From Pseudoalteromonas ruthenica (lineage in GTDB: Bacteria; Pseudomonadota; Gammaproteobacteria; Enterobacterales; Alteromonadaceae): a stretch of 64,000 nucleotides of DNA. Location: the NCBI RefSeq assembly GCF_008808095.1, contig NZ_CP023397.1, positions 744,001-808,000 on the forward strand, in the 5' to 3' direction. This document shows positions 24,934 through 34,142 of the stretch, one piece after another; position 1 is the stretch's first letter, and the number at the start of each line of letters is the position of its first letter. Below the pieces are notes generated by a model, which had not been told where the DNA came from, ran no database searches, and was given only the letters and a program-made list of their open reading frames with translations. The position numbers were made by a program, and so were the translations under genes.

Positions 24934-25457
24934 AGTCATTACGCGTTTATTTAGGTGTGTTTGTATTGGCGATATTGACTGCCTGTTCGGCCTCCATCGA
25001 GGATTATGAAGGAACTGAACCAAAATTTGATTTTAAACAGTTTTTTTCCGGTGAGTTAGTTGCCTATGGCATAGTGCAAGATTACTCAGGCGAGGTCACA
25101 CGGCGTTTTCGCGTTGATATGCAGGCCTCATGGCAGGGAAACAAGGGCGTTATTGATGAGCAGTTCTATTATCAAGACGGCGAGCAGGACACCCGTGTAT
25201 GGCGCATAGAGCTGGGTGAAAATGGCACTCTTACTGGGACCGCCAATGATGTAGTTGGCACCGCGCAAGGGGTGACCAGAGGCAGTGCCTTCAACTGGAA
25301 GTACACCCTCGAAATTCCTTATGACGGCGATACCATGACGGTAGACCTAGACGATTGGATGTACCTTGTCACAGAATCTAGGTTGATCAACCGCACCGCA
25401 ATTGATAAGTTGGGATTGGAGGTTGGCGAAATCACGCTGGTGATAGAAAAACGCTAA
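24930..25457 (+). CDS. DUF3833 family lipoprotein
   Basis: A 175-residue lipoprotein (signal ending LTACS) of the DUF3833 family: FDFKQFFSGELVAYGIVQD, RRFRVDMQASW and DDWMYLVTESRLINRTAIDK are typical. Members look like lipocalin-type beta barrels and are found at the end of ChrR-linked clusters; function is unknown. It is the last gene of the cluster. A weak hairpin and T run follow at about 25476-25495. Confidence 0.85.
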   Translation: MKSLRVYLGVFVLAILTACSASIEDYEGTEPKFDFKQFFSGELVAYGIVQDYSGEVTRRFRVDMQASWQGNKGVIDEQFYYQDGEQDTRVWRIELGENGTLTGTANDVVGTAQGVTRGSAFNWKYTLEIPYDGDTMTVDLDDWMYLVTESRLINRTAIDKLGLEVGEITLVIEKR

Positions 25458-25475
25458 AACTCTGTGCCTAAGGGC

Positions 25476-25495
25476 TCTCCAGAGGAGAACTTTTT
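25476..25495 (+). terminator. Weak possible terminator after DUF3833
   Basis: TCTCC-AGA-GGAGA followed by ACTTTTT gives a short 5-bp hairpin 18 bases past the stop. It is short, and therefore uncertain. Confidence 0.35.
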
Positions 25496-25586
25496 CAGAA
25501 AATGTGTGATTTGCGGTTGCCAAGTCAGTAAAAATGCATAATGATAGATTTGCTAAGGCAAAAAAATAACGAATAGGAATCAAACA

Positions 25587-25862
25587 ATGAACAAAGCTCA
25601 ATTAGTCGAAAAGATCGCCAATGATGCAGAAATTTCAAAAGCAGCGGCGAGCCGTGCACTGGACGCGTTCACAGGTGCGGTGACTAACTCTTTGAAAGAT
25701 GGTAACTCTGTCGCGCTAGTAGGCTTCGGTACTTTCTCAGTTAAAGAGCGTGCAGCTCGTACCGGCCGCAACCCTCAAACAGGCGCAGAAATCCAAATCG
25801 CTGCTGCGAATATCCCAAGCTTCAAAGCGGGTAAAGGTCTGAAAGACTCAGTAAACTCATAA
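25587..25862 (+). CDS. hupB: HU family DNA-binding protein
   Basis: A 91-residue histone-like protein, the full length of HU. Characteristic stretches are [11 protein letters not shown] at the start, [20 protein letters not shown] in the DNA-binding arm and [12 protein letters not shown] at the end. It bends DNA nonspecifically and helps organise the nucleoid. A moderate ribosome site (AATAGGAA) lies 9 bases upstream. It is monocistronic with a strong terminator. HupA and HupB are hard to separate here. Confidence 0.95.
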   Translation: MNKAQLVEKIANDAEISKAAASRALDAFTGAVTNSLKDGNSVALVGFGTFSVKERAARTGRNPQTGAEIQIAAANIPSFKAGKGLKDSVNS

Positions 25863-25882
25863 TCAGTTTACTAACAATTGTG

Positions 25883-25908
25883 AAAAAAGGGCGGTTTCGC
25901 CCTTTTTT
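25883..25908. terminator. Bidirectional terminator between hup and ilvH
   Basis: AAAAAAGGGCG-GTTT-CGCCCTTTTTT is a strong hairpin with A and T tracts on either side, 21 bases after the HU stop and 56 bases beyond the convergent ilvH stop. It may serve both genes. Confidence 0.85.
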
Positions 25909-25963
25909 ACGTTTAAAGCTCTGCAATTCATAATTAGTCAATGAGATGCTAGCCGTCTTGTTG

Positions 25964-26461
25964 CTACCCTTTCAAGGCTTTATCGCCACGTCCCAAACCG
26001 ATAGCCCCCGAACGCACCATTTCTATGACCTCTGTTTCATGGCGCAAGGTATCCAAAAATGATTCTAGCTTCTCAGTACTTGCGGCGAGTTGTAATGAAT
26101 AGCTGATCCGCCCCATATCCAAAATGGCGCCGCCAAATACATCAACAACTCGGGTTACTGCTGCGCGTGTGCTTTCATCTTGGGCTACAACCTTAACTAA
26201 TAGCAATTCACGTTCAATATGACTTTGTTCGGTTAAATCAATGACCTTGAGCACACCCACTAATTTATTAACTTGTTTGAGGATTTGCTCAAGGATACGA
26301 TCGCCGCCCTGCGTGGTAATAGTAATGCGCGATAACGATGCATCATCGGTGGTGCCTACCGCGAGACTATCGATGTTATAAGCTCGCTGGGAAAACAAGC
26401 CGACGATGCGCGAAAGTGAGCCAGGCTCGTTTTCTAATAAGATTGATAATATTCTACGCAT
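25964..26461 (-). CDS. ilvH: Acetolactate synthase small (regulatory) subunit
   Basis: A 165-residue regulatory subunit with an N-terminal ACT domain opening [21 protein letters not shown] (key part LLENEPGSLSRIVGLF) and a C-terminal regulatory domain. It stimulates the catalytic subunit and gives valine feedback inhibition. The start is ATG 26461, which overlaps the ilvI stop by one base (TAATG); the open frame runs on into ilvI but has no support. It is the second gene of the ilvIH operon controlled by the upstream leader. Confidence 0.95.
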   Translation of the reverse strand: MRRILSILLENEPGSLSRIVGLFSQRAYNIDSLAVGTTDDASLSRITITTQGGDRILEQILKQVNKLVGVLKVIDLTEQSHIERELLLVKVVAQDESTRAAVTRVVDVFGGAILDMGRISYSLQLAASTEKLESFLDTLRHETEVIEMVRSGAIGLGRGDKALKG

Positions 26462-28185
26462 TATGCTTTCACTCCTTTTTTCAGCCACATATCATCAATT
26501 GCGCCTAGTTTGATTTGCATCGGGTAAACATGCTCTAGCTCATCAACACGCACATCTAAAAAGACCAACCTATCGCTGATACTGAGCATCTCATCAATGG
26601 CGCCATCAAGCTCATTGGGATGATCAACGCGTATACCAACATGGCCATAGCTTTGCGCCAGTTTGACAAAATCAGGTAGGGACTCCATGTAAGACGACGA
26701 GTGACGACCGCTGTACATCATGTCTTGCCATTGACGCACCATGCCTAAGGAACGATTGTTCAGTGATACAACTTTGACCGCCAAGTTATACTGCAAACAA
26801 GTTGATAGCTCCTGTATGTTCATCTGAATGGAGCCGTCTCCAGTGATACATATTGACTCGCTATCACGATAAGCAAGCTTAACGCCCATCGCTGCAGGAA
26901 GACCAAATCCCATGGTTCCAAGGCCTCCGGAATTGATCCATTGGCGAGGCTTTTTAAAGGGGTAGTACTGGGCAGCAAACATTTGGTGCTGACCCACATC
27001 GGAACTGATGTAGGCATCGCCGTTAGTGGCTTGGTAAAGCTTTTGAATAACCGTTTGTGGCTTGATTTTGTCACTGCCTGCACTGAAGCTAAGGCATTTT
27101 TGTTCACGCCAACGATTGATTTGCTGCCACCAATCTTCTTGGGCGCTTCTATCAATGGCAATGTTCGATGTGTTGATAGCGGTTAATAATTGTGTCAGTA
27201 CAGTGTCTAAGCAACCAACCACCGGAATATGCGCGCTGATAGTTTTAGAAATTGAAGTTGGGTCAACATCAACATGGACTATGGTTGCGTCTGGGCAGAA
27301 CTTATTCACGTTATTGGTAACCCGATCATCAAATCGAGCACCTAGAGCTAAAATAACATCCGCATTGGCCATCGCTTTGTTTGCTTCTAAAGTGCCATGC
27401 ATGCCTAACATACCGATAAAGTTTGGATGCTCACCGCTCAACCCACCGAGTCCCATTAACGTATTAGTACAAGGGGCGTTAAGCGTCTCTACCAGTTCGG
27501 TTAGCTTATCGCTGGTGTCGGAGAGAACGATACCGCCTCCTGAATAAATGACCAATTTTTTAGCGTTAAGAACCGCATTGACCGCTTTTTTAATTTGTTT
27601 TGGGTGGCCTTTCTTGTTGGGGTTATAGGTTCGGATCTGGATGTCACGTGGAAATTCAAATGGGAATTTCTGGGTTGGGTTAAGTACGTCCTTAGGGAGT
27701 TCAACAACAACCGGACCCGGGCGACCGCTACTGGCAATATAAAATGCTTTGGCAAGCATAGTGGGAATATCTTTTGCGCTGCGGCAGTTGAAACTGTGTT
27801 TAACGATAGGCCGTGAGCAACCGACAATATCCGTTTCTTGAAAGGCATCGTCACCGATAAGGTTGCTGGGTACTTGCCCGGAGATCACCACCATGGGGAT
27901 AGAGTCCATGTAGGCAGTGGCAATACCGGTTACGCAATTAGTCGCTCCGGGACCGGAAGTGGCCAAGACCACACCCACTTTCCCAGTCGCACGGGCATAC
28001 CCGTCGGCCATATGCGTAGCTGCCTGCTCGTGACGCACCAAAATATGCTCAAGGTCCTGCTGTTCAAATAGCGCATCGTATAAATCTAATACCGATCCCC
28101 CTGGATAGCCAAATATATACTGAACGCCTAGTTCTTTTAGCGCGGCGACGACTAACTCTCCACCGTTAAACTGTTGCTCATTCAT
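26461..28185 (-). CDS. ilvI: Acetolactate synthase large (catalytic) subunit, biosynthetic
   Basis: A 574-residue ThDP-dependent enzyme that makes acetolactate or acetohydroxybutyrate, the first common step of valine, leucine and isoleucine synthesis. The N-terminal Pyr domain has [16 protein letters not shown] and the catalytic Glu in [16 protein letters not shown]; the C-terminal ThDP motif is [18 protein letters not shown] 28185 is preferred over ATG 28191 because AAGGA lies six bases before it. The gene follows a leader peptide and attenuator and is coupled to ilvH. Confidence 0.95.
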   Translation of the reverse strand: MNEQQFNGGELVVAALKELGVQYIFGYPGGSVLDLYDALFEQQDLEHILVRHEQAATHMADGYARATGKVGVVLATSGPGATNCVTGIATAYMDSIPMVVISGQVPSNLIGDDAFQETDIVGCSRPIVKHSFNCRSAKDIPTMLAKAFYIASSGRPGPVVVELPKDVLNPTQKFPFEFPRDIQIRTYNPNKKGHPKQIKKAVNAVLNAKKLVIYSGGGIVLSDTSDKLTELVETLNAPCTNTLMGLGGLSGEHPNFIGMLGMHGTLEANKAMANADVILALGARFDDRVTNNVNKFCPDATIVHVDVDPTSISKTISAHIPVVGCLDTVLTQLLTAINTSNIAIDRSAQEDWWQQINRWREQKCLSFSAGSDKIKPQTVIQKLYQATNGDAYISSDVGQHQMFAAQYYPFKKPRQWINSGGLGTMGFGLPAAMGVKLAYRDSESICITGDGSIQMNIQELSTCLQYNLAVKVVSLNNRSLGMVRQWQDMMYSGRHSSSYMESLPDFVKLAQSYGHVGIRVDHPNELDGAIDEMLSISDRLVFLDVRVDELEHVYPMQIKLGAIDDMWLKKGVKA

Positions 28186-28196
28186 CCTCATTCCTT

Positions 28197-28226
28197 AAAA
28201 AAAAACCCCCGCTTAAGGGCGGGGGT
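28197..28226 (-). terminator. Attenuator terminator of the ilvIH operon
   Basis: On the minus strand a strong hairpin (ACCCCCGC paired with GCGGGGGT) is followed by nine T. It lies between the leader peptide stop and ilvI, the place of an attenuator in a ribosome-mediated attenuation system. Confidence 0.85.
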
Positions 28227-28247
28227 TTGTTAGCGTTATATGTTCGC

Positions 28248-28316
28248 TCACGTAGGCCCCGTAGTCTTGGTTAAGACCACCACGAGAATCACAACGAGAA
28301 CGACGACATTAAACAT
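28248..28316 (-). CDS. ilvL: ilv operon leader peptide
   Basis: A 22-residue leader encoded from ATG 28316 to TGA 28248 on the minus strand. Of its residues 2-15, about twelve are Val, Leu or Ile (FNVVVLVVILVVVL), followed by TKTTGPT. Such runs let the ribosome stall when charged branched-chain tRNAs are short, which prevents the downstream terminator. No strong ribosome site is evident. It is too short for standard gene calls. Confidence 0.8.
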   Translation of the reverse strand: MFNVVVLVVILVVVLTKTTGPT

Positions 28317-28350
28317 GGGTAAACACTTTTATACTCAACAATGGCTTCTA

Positions 28351-28379
28351 TTGTTAAGCTTTTGAAAGCATACTGTCAA
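28351..28379 (-). promoter_or_regulatory. Promoter of the ilv leader-ilvIH operon
   Basis: A perfect -35 TTGACA (minus strand, 28379-28374) and TAACAA (28356-28351) are separated by 17 bases. Transcription would start about 28 bases before the leader ATG. Confidence 0.6.
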
Positions 28380-28473
28380 CCCCGAGCAAGATGAATTTTG
28401 AATAAAAAATACGTAATGAGAGTTTAAATTAACCTGCTTAGAATAAAGTTGCCCTAATGGTAAAGTTTTTAGC

Positions 28474-28502
28474 AAAAAAAAGACCGGTATCGAACCGGTC
28501 TT
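28474..28502 (-). terminator. Intrinsic terminator of the isocitrate dehydrogenase gene
   Basis: AAGACCGGT-TCGAT-ACCGGTCTT on the minus strand is followed by a run of eight T. It lies 52 bases past the stop codon. Confidence 0.85.
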
Positions 28503-28553
28503 AGTCAGGTTATTCAATCATAATGACCACCTGTATGCAGAGTTTTTTCCTGC

Positions 28554-29561
28554 TTACAGACGCTCAATAACGGCAGCGGTAAAGTCTGTGGTGCCGTGCT
28601 CGCCACCCAAGTCGCGAGTGGTACGGTCGCCGCTTTTAATGACATCAGCAACTGCTGCGCGAATTCGCTCTGCTTTGTCACCCATGTCTAAGTATTCAAG
28701 CATTTGAATGGCTGCGAGAATAACGGATGTTGGGTTTGCCAGGTTTTTGCCTGCAATATCAGGGGCACTGCCGTGAACAGCTTCAAAAATAGCCGCGTCT
28801 TCGCCAATGTTAGCGCCTGGGGCCATACCTAGACCACCTACTAAACCAGCACATAAGTCCGAAAGGATGTCACCGAACAGGTTAGTGGTTACGATAACGT
28901 CAAATTCCTCAGGATTCATGACTAGTTTCATACAAGTTGCATCAACGATCATTTCCGCTGATTCAATATCAGGGTAACGCTCACCCACTTCACGAGCCAC
29001 TTTTAAGAACAGCCCTGAGGTTGATTTCAAGATGTTTGCTTTGTGTACTGCAGTGACTTTTTTACGGCCTTCACGACGTGCTAACTCGTAAGCAAAGGTT
29101 ACGATTTTCTCAGCGCCATCGCGAGTGATTTTAGACATCGCTTCGGCTTCGTTACCGTCCTCTGAAACGACCTGGCCTAGACCAGAGTACATACCCTGGG
29201 TATTTTCACGAATGGTGATAATGTCGATGTCGTCATAGCGCGCCTTGGTGCCAGCAAACGATTTTACTGGGCGAACATTAGCGTATAGGCCAAACTGTTT
29301 ACGAAGTGTGACATTGATTGAAGTAAAACCTTCGCCTACTGGTGTAGTTAATGGACCCTTTAGCGTGATTTTATTACGGGAAATGGCTTCGAGCGTTTCT
29401 GGTGGTAGAAGTTCACCAGTTTTTTCAAGCGCGGCTAGACCAGCATCAATGTATTCGTAATCAAACTCACAACCGACGGCATCAAGAATTTCAATTGCCG
29501 CGTCGATAATGCTTGGACCGATGCCATCGCCTTTGATGACGCTAATGGTTTGCTTAGCCAT
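28554..29561 (-). CDS. NAD-dependent isocitrate dehydrogenase (short LeuB-like form)
   Basis: A 335-residue decarboxylating beta-hydroxyacid dehydrogenase. Conserved features are VIKGDGIGPSI at the start, ITIRENTQGMYSG, the catalytic Lys in TAVHKANILKST, Asp residues in TNLFGDILSDL, and the cofactor region VHGSAPDIAGKNLANPT. The Asp-Ile after SAP, where NADP enzymes have Lys-Tyr, points to NAD as cofactor. REN-TQG and substrate residues fit isocitrate rather than isopropylmalate. It oxidises isocitrate to 2-oxoglutarate in the TCA cycle. It is monocistronic with its own terminator; the neighbouring ilv promoter starts beyond it in the same direction. 3-isopropylmalate or homoisocitrate dehydrogenase is a less likely alternative. 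Confidence 0.85.
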   Translation of the reverse strand: MAKQTISVIKGDGIGPSIIDAAIEILDAVGCEFDYEYIDAGLAALEKTGELLPPETLEAISRNKITLKGPLTTPVGEGFTSINVTLRKQFGLYANVRPVKSFAGTKARYDDIDIITIRENTQGMYSGLGQVVSEDGNEAEAMSKITRDGAEKIVTFAYELARREGRKKVTAVHKANILKSTSGLFLKVAREVGERYPDIESAEMIVDATCMKLVMNPEEFDVIVTTNLFGDILSDLCAGLVGGLGMAPGANIGEDAAIFEAVHGSAPDIAGKNLANPTSVILAAIQMLEYLDMGDKAERIRAAVADVIKSGDRTTRDLGGEHGTTDFTAAVIERL

Positions 29562-29761
29562 GTAACCTATTCCTTAAAACTGATAGATGTGTCCACCAAC
29601 GACGCCAACGCTGCTACCAAGAACAGTAAAATGAACGTTTAGGGTGGATAAATTTACGTGAGAATTCAGGGGCGTTTTATAGCAGCAAAGGCGTTATTTT
29701 TCCAGTATATCGCTTTTAAATATACCTTATACCGACTATAAATATGGTGAATTAAGCTAAG

Positions 29762-31456
29762 TTAAATGCCATTGTGCGGTGCGCAAGATAAGGCGCGATC
29801 GACCAGCCGCTCGATTTTGGTACTGGGTCCTTGCCAATCGACCATGGTTTGCTTAACCAACTGCTGTTGCCAAGCACTTGCCGTCGCCGGCCCAGAGAAG
29901 GTGTAGAACAAGATGATTTTTAACGTACAGCATAGTCGCGCATTGCTGTTTAACTGGTCGAATGGTTGTTGTTCGCTGTTTAATAACGCATTGACCCACT
30001 CATTGTTGCCAATATGACGGGTCAAATAATGGCGCAACGCTTCATTATCATATTGTTGCACCCCAAGGAGCGTCGCCAATGGGCGCGCTATATCTTGTTG
30101 CATGGGTGTTTTCAACGGGTTTAACGCAATGGTACGAGACAACCGCTGTGGGCACTCAAAAATAAAGAAATTGAAATAACATAGTAATAAGGCTGATAGT
30201 CGCTCATGCTGAAGGTCTTTTGTTTGCCTAGCGATATCTTCAACGATGCGAATGGCACTGTGTACTCGAGCTTGGAGAAACTGCGCCATTGGGTGGCACA
30301 GTTGCAGCATCTTTTCTTCCAACATCACTCGGGCAATAAAATCCCCGACGCTGTAAAGCCCAACCATGGAAAGCGCGTGACGCAAAGAGCTGGCCTGTTG
30401 TGCACCGCGATTATATTGGCTCGCTTGCATCATGATTTGCGCAACGAGCGTGTCGTCTTGTGCGATGACTTTCTCAATATCGCTATAACCATGGGCACCA
30501 CGAATTTGTGCGACAATGGCATCATGATCGCGCTGCGCCCCAGCGGCAGAGCTGGCGCGTTGTACAGGGACACTGGCGCGGGCACTCACTGACGACCAAC
30601 TGCGATAACGCACCGGTTGGCGGTATTGCCAGTGAGGGTTGGCGAGCAGTCGAAAACGGGACTTAGTGGCCTGCGCATCGGTGAAAATATACTGACCATC
30701 AGGGTGGCAGCCCATGTATAAATAGTCATTCTCTTCAAAGCGCTGTCGCGAACCAAGAAGTTGTGGTGAATAGAAATTGACCAACGTATCGCAGTCTTGC
30801 TGTATGGCAACATTATGAGTGGCTTTATACAACTGCGCGCAGGCATTAAAGAGGTGCAACGGCCGTGTTGCTGTCATTTGCTCTGCTAAAATGCTGGCGC
30901 AGGCCACGATGCGCGTATAACCATCATATAGAGGCGCGCGTTGATGACTGATAATTTCGCGGCGATAGCGTTTTAGCTTGGCGATGATCTGCGTTAGCGC
31001 AGGTTGCTCTTCGCCGCTGAGGGACAGCATCTTCAGGCTCAGTAATGCGCTTTGGCTAAACCGTTGGCGCTCTGCACTGCTTAGAGCCTCGCCATTATGG
31101 CGCTTATTGAGCAGTGATAGTACTGATATGTCAGCGCTGAGCGCCGCCATCATCATTACTTGCGTATCACTGCGGTGGTAATTGTGAGCGCGGCACAATC
31201 CGGCCACGATGGCGATGCGTTTTAGACGCAAGCTCTGTGCATAGGCAAGGTTTTGTATGTGGGTCGATAGCAGCCATTGAAACAAACCGTTTTGCTTATG
31301 GGCTAACACACTTAAACGCTCACTGAGACCGAGCAGGGCAGGGTATAAGCTAGACCACTGCGAGCGCGACAATGCGGCTTTATCAAAGCGTACTATGTAG
31401 TCAATAACGCGGTCGAACTGCTCGACGTATTTAGGATTGTAAGTCGACTTTGTCAT
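29762..31456 (-). CDS. HDOD domain protein
   Basis: A 564-residue protein. The first part (about residues 1-230) is helical with no catalytic motif I recognise. A central Ser/Ala-rich linker (VSARASVPVQRASSAAGAQ) leads into a HDOD-like domain (about 320-550), seen in YSDIEKVIAQDDTLVAQIM and SLRHALSMVGLYSVGDFI. HDOD proteins act as non-enzymatic signalling or scaffold modules. ATG 31456 lies 26 bases inside the upstream DUF3192 gene; TTG 31462 is possible. It is the last gene of the ppnN-xni-DUF3192 transcription unit. Confidence 0.75.
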   Translation of the reverse strand: MTKSTYNPKYVEQFDRVIDYIVRFDKAALSRSQWSSLYPALLGLSERLSVLAHKQNGLFQWLLSTHIQNLAYAQSLRLKRIAIVAGLCRAHNYHRSDTQVMMMAALSADISVLSLLNKRHNGEALSSAERQRFSQSALLSLKMLSLSGEEQPALTQIIAKLKRYRREIISHQRAPLYDGYTRIVACASILAEQMTATRPLHLFNACAQLYKATHNVAIQQDCDTLVNFYSPQLLGSRQRFEENDYLYMGCHPDGQYIFTDAQATKSRFRLLANPHWQYRQPVRYRSWSSVSARASVPVQRASSAAGAQRDHDAIVAQIRGAHGYSDIEKVIAQDDTLVAQIMMQASQYNRGAQQASSLRHALSMVGLYSVGDFIARVMLEEKMLQLCHPMAQFLQARVHSAIRIVEDIARQTKDLQHERLSALLLCYFNFFIFECPQRLSRTIALNPLKTPMQQDIARPLATLLGVQQYDNEALRHYLTRHIGNNEWVNALLNSEQQPFDQLNSNARLCCTLKIILFYTFSGPATASAWQQQLVKQTMVDWQGPSTKIERLVDRALSCAPHNGI

Positions 31457-31823
31457 AGGCAAGCTCGGCTTGCTGCCCCCATACTAAAAGCTTTTTATTT
31501 TTAAACAGCAGCCCGGTGCATTCATCTTTGGTGGTGATGCCATCGGCCTTTTTGTGCTGAGTGCGATAAAAGACTATTTGGTAAATATCATCGCCTCGGC
31601 GTTTTACAAAAGTTAGATCCGGCGTACCTAAGGTATCAAGGACCTCTTCTATAGGCATTGAATCGGCAGAGTCGAGGCTTGCGATAAACCGTTTGTTATA
31701 GGCTTCTCTGTCCTGCCATACCATGGAGCCAGGGTCATCCTTGTAAAAGGTCATCACGAGCGTCGCTATCAGTGCATACACACCAATACCTAACACCACA
31801 TAACGTAATACTTTTTTTAACAT
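31431..31823 (-). CDS. DUF3192 family membrane-anchored protein
   Basis: A 130-residue protein with one N-terminal membrane span (LRYVVLGIGVYALIATLVM) and a soluble C-terminal domain with the DUF3192 pattern MPIEEVLDTLGTPDLT, QIVFYRTQ and DGITTKDECTGLLF. The domain resembles SmpA/OmlA-like small envelope domains in layout. Function is unknown. ATG 31823 is preferred because it starts the membrane span; the frame extends eight codons further. It sits 25 bases after xni and overlaps the HDOD gene. Confidence 0.8.
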   Translation of the reverse strand: MLKKVLRYVVLGIGVYALIATLVMTFYKDDPGSMVWQDREAYNKRFIASLDSADSMPIEEVLDTLGTPDLTFVKRRGDDIYQIVFYRTQHKKADGITTKDECTGLLFKNKKLLVWGQQAELAYDKVDLQS

Positions 31824-31848
31824 TGTGATACTGCGTCCACCAGCCAAT

Positions 31849-32685
31849 TTAACTCAGTATACCGGGCTTGGCGCTGCTTTGCGAAGCCGAGTGCGGTGGA
31901 AGAACAATTTGCTGCGCCCCGTTGTGAACTCGAAACTGCTTTAGACTTACGCCAAGATCAATATCACAGCGCAGCGATACCAAATGTAAAGCGCGCACGT
32001 ACTGTGGCAAATTATCGGTTAATTGTCGCTGAATTTTATTTTCAGGTGCCTGCGCTAGGGCGTGTTGAACGCTGTCGTACTGAGTGAGTAATGCCTTTGC
32101 TGATTTTATACCTATGCCATTTACACCTGGGATATCATTGGTTTTGTCGCCCACCAAGGCGAAATACTGAGTCAGTTGCGCCACGCTAACGCCGTATTTG
32201 TCTTGTACCTGCTGAGCATCGCGAAAAGATTTGCCAAAGTAGTCATATACTTTGATTTGCTCACTTAACAGTGGCAAGTAGCCTTTGTCGGTGGACACAA
32301 TAATACATTGCATGGTCTTAGGCGCTTTACTGGCCAAGGTCGCTAATACGTCGTCCGCTTCTTCGTTATCTACACTCAAGGTGCTTATTTGGGCGGCGTG
32401 AAACGCTTGCGCAAAACGGCCCAAATTAGTTTTTAGGCGCTCTGGCATCGGTTTGCGTGATATCTTGTAATCAGGGTAGTAAGCATGACGCCAGCTGCTT
32501 TGTCCATCGAAGGCCGCAACCGCATAGTGGGGCTGATATTGGTGCATTAGCTTATTAATGGCGTTACTGGTTCGCTGTAGCGCTGCTTCAATGGCAGCAT
32601 CGCTATCACTACCATGTTGAGACTCGCACACCGCATAAATGCGCCGAATCAAGTTCAGCGCGTCAATAAGTAGAAAGTGCATCAT
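31849..32685 (-). CDS. xni: Flap endonuclease Xni (ExoIX)
   Basis: A 278-residue member of the 5'-3' exonuclease/FEN family, slightly longer than E. coli Xni (about 251). The metal-site Asp in [23 protein letters not shown] and the helix-three-turn-helix [18 protein letters not shown] are visible; the second metal cluster is partly reduced, as in Xni. It trims 5' flaps during DNA replication and repair. It overlaps the ppnN stop by four bases (ATGA), giving a ppnN-xni operon that recalls the ygdH-ygdG neighbourhood of enterobacteria. Confidence 0.92.
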   Translation of the reverse strand: MMHFLLIDALNLIRRIYAVCESQHGSDSDAAIEAALQRTSNAINKLMHQYQPHYAVAAFDGQSSWRHAYYPDYKISRKPMPERLKTNLGRFAQAFHAAQISTLSVDNEEADDVLATLASKAPKTMQCIIVSTDKGYLPLLSEQIKVYDYFGKSFRDAQQVQDKYGVSVAQLTQYFALVGDKTNDIPGVNGIGIKSAKALLTQYDSVQHALAQAPENKIQRQLTDNLPQYVRALHLVSLRCDIDLGVSLKQFRVHNGAQQIVLPPHSASQSSAKPGILS

Positions 32686-34025
32686 GTCTTAATGGTATAA
32701 CAAGGGATGTAGGTGCTGCCTGGCAACTTCATGCGCCCTTGGGCCACAAAGGCACTTAACAAGGTATCCATCTTACGCATTAACTCAGGATCGCCAGATA
32801 GCTCAAACACCCCATGCTGTTTGATAGCGCGGATCCCTTCATCTTTAACATTGCCAGCAACAATCCCCGAGAAAGCACGGCGTAAGTTGGCGGCAAGTTG
32901 TTGCTTAGGCTGCTCTAAATGCAAGTTCAAAGACGCCATATTCTCATGGGTTGGGGCAAACGGTGCCTGGAATTCAGGCTCAATACGCAGCGTCCAATTG
33001 AAGTAGTAGGCATCACCCTGTTGGCGACGATAGTCGCGCACATCTTGCATTTGCGCTTTTAATTTACTGGCGACTAATGCCGGGTCGTCAATGATCACCT
33101 CAAATTTGTCCAGAGCTTGCTCGCCTAAGGTGTCGCGTACAAAGCTGACTATTTCATCGAAATAGTCCTTACTTTGTGCCGGTCCGGTAAGTATCACCGG
33201 CAGCTGTTGCTTTTGATTCTCAGGGTGCAACAAGATGCCAAGTAAATATAACAGCTCTTCTGCAGTGCCTGCGCCACCTGGGAAAATAATAATGCCATGG
33301 GCAACGCGAACGAAGGCTTCCAGGCGTTTTTCAATGTCCGGTAGAATGACCAGCTCGTTAACAATCGGGTTGGGTGGCTCTGCAGCGATAATACTGGGTT
33401 CGGTGAGGCCGAGGTAACGCGGGTTGTCAACGCGTTGCTTGGCATGGCCTATCGTTGCGCCTTTCATTGGCCCTTTCATGGCACCTGGACCGCATCCTGT
33501 ACAAATATTCAGGCCACGCAGACCGAGTTGATAGCCCACTTCTTTGGTGTATTTATACTCGACTTCATTAATAGAATGGCCACCCCAACACACTATCATG
33601 TTCGGATCGGTGTTCACTGGCATGGCATCGGCATTGCGAAGCATGTCGAAGACCATGTGGGTTATCGCTTTTGGATCGGGTTCTACCATCGCTTGGTGTT
33701 TTTGACAAATGAATAAGATATCGCGAATGACTGAAAAAATATGCTCATGGGTACCACGAATGATATCGCCATCGACAAAAGCGGTTTCAGGGGGGTTAGT
33801 CAGCTCTATTTTGATTCCTCGCTCGCGGGCGACTAAACGAATGTCGAAGTCTTGAAAGCGATCGTAAATTTCGGCACTGGAATCGGTATGACTGCCCACG
33901 TTAAGGACCGCGAGCGCACAATTGCGAAAGAGCCGATAACGGTCAGTGGTCGATTGCGCAAGCAAATCTACTTCTAATTGTGAAAGAAGGTTTAATACGC
34001 CAGTAGGATTAAGCTGTACTTGCAT
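32682..34025 (-). CDS. ppnN: Pyrimidine/purine nucleotide 5'-monophosphate nucleosidase
   Basis: A 447-residue enzyme very close to E. coli PpnN (YgdH). It opens [13 protein letters not shown], and its LOG-type catalytic core has [38 protein letters not shown] and [18 protein letters not shown]; the end reads [12 protein letters not shown] as in PpnN. It cleaves nucleoside monophosphates to base and ribose 5-phosphate and in E. coli is stimulated by (p)ppGpp. First gene of an operon with xni. Confidence 0.96.
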   Translation of the reverse strand: MQVQLNPTGVLNLLSQLEVDLLAQSTTDRYRLFRNCALAVLNVGSHTDSSAEIYDRFQDFDIRLVARERGIKIELTNPPETAFVDGDIIRGTHEHIFSVIRDILFICQKHQAMVEPDPKAITHMVFDMLRNADAMPVNTDPNMIVCWGGHSINEVEYKYTKEVGYQLGLRGLNICTGCGPGAMKGPMKGATIGHAKQRVDNPRYLGLTEPSIIAAEPPNPIVNELVILPDIEKRLEAFVRVAHGIIIFPGGAGTAEELLYLLGILLHPENQKQQLPVILTGPAQSKDYFDEIVSFVRDTLGEQALDKFEVIIDDPALVASKLKAQMQDVRDYRRQQGDAYYFNWTLRIEPEFQAPFAPTHENMASLNLHLEQPKQQLAANLRRAFSGIVAGNVKDEGIRAIKQHGVFELSGDPELMRKMDTLLSAFVAQGRMKLPGSTYIPCYTIKT

Positions 34026-34142
34026 TGCTGCTCCTTAATTTTATGCATGTGGCGAGTGCTGAAAATGACTAGCACTTAAAAATAGATGGTCAGCTTGAGT
34101 TGTTTTTGACACAGTCACAGCAATAACGCAATGCCTTGGAGG

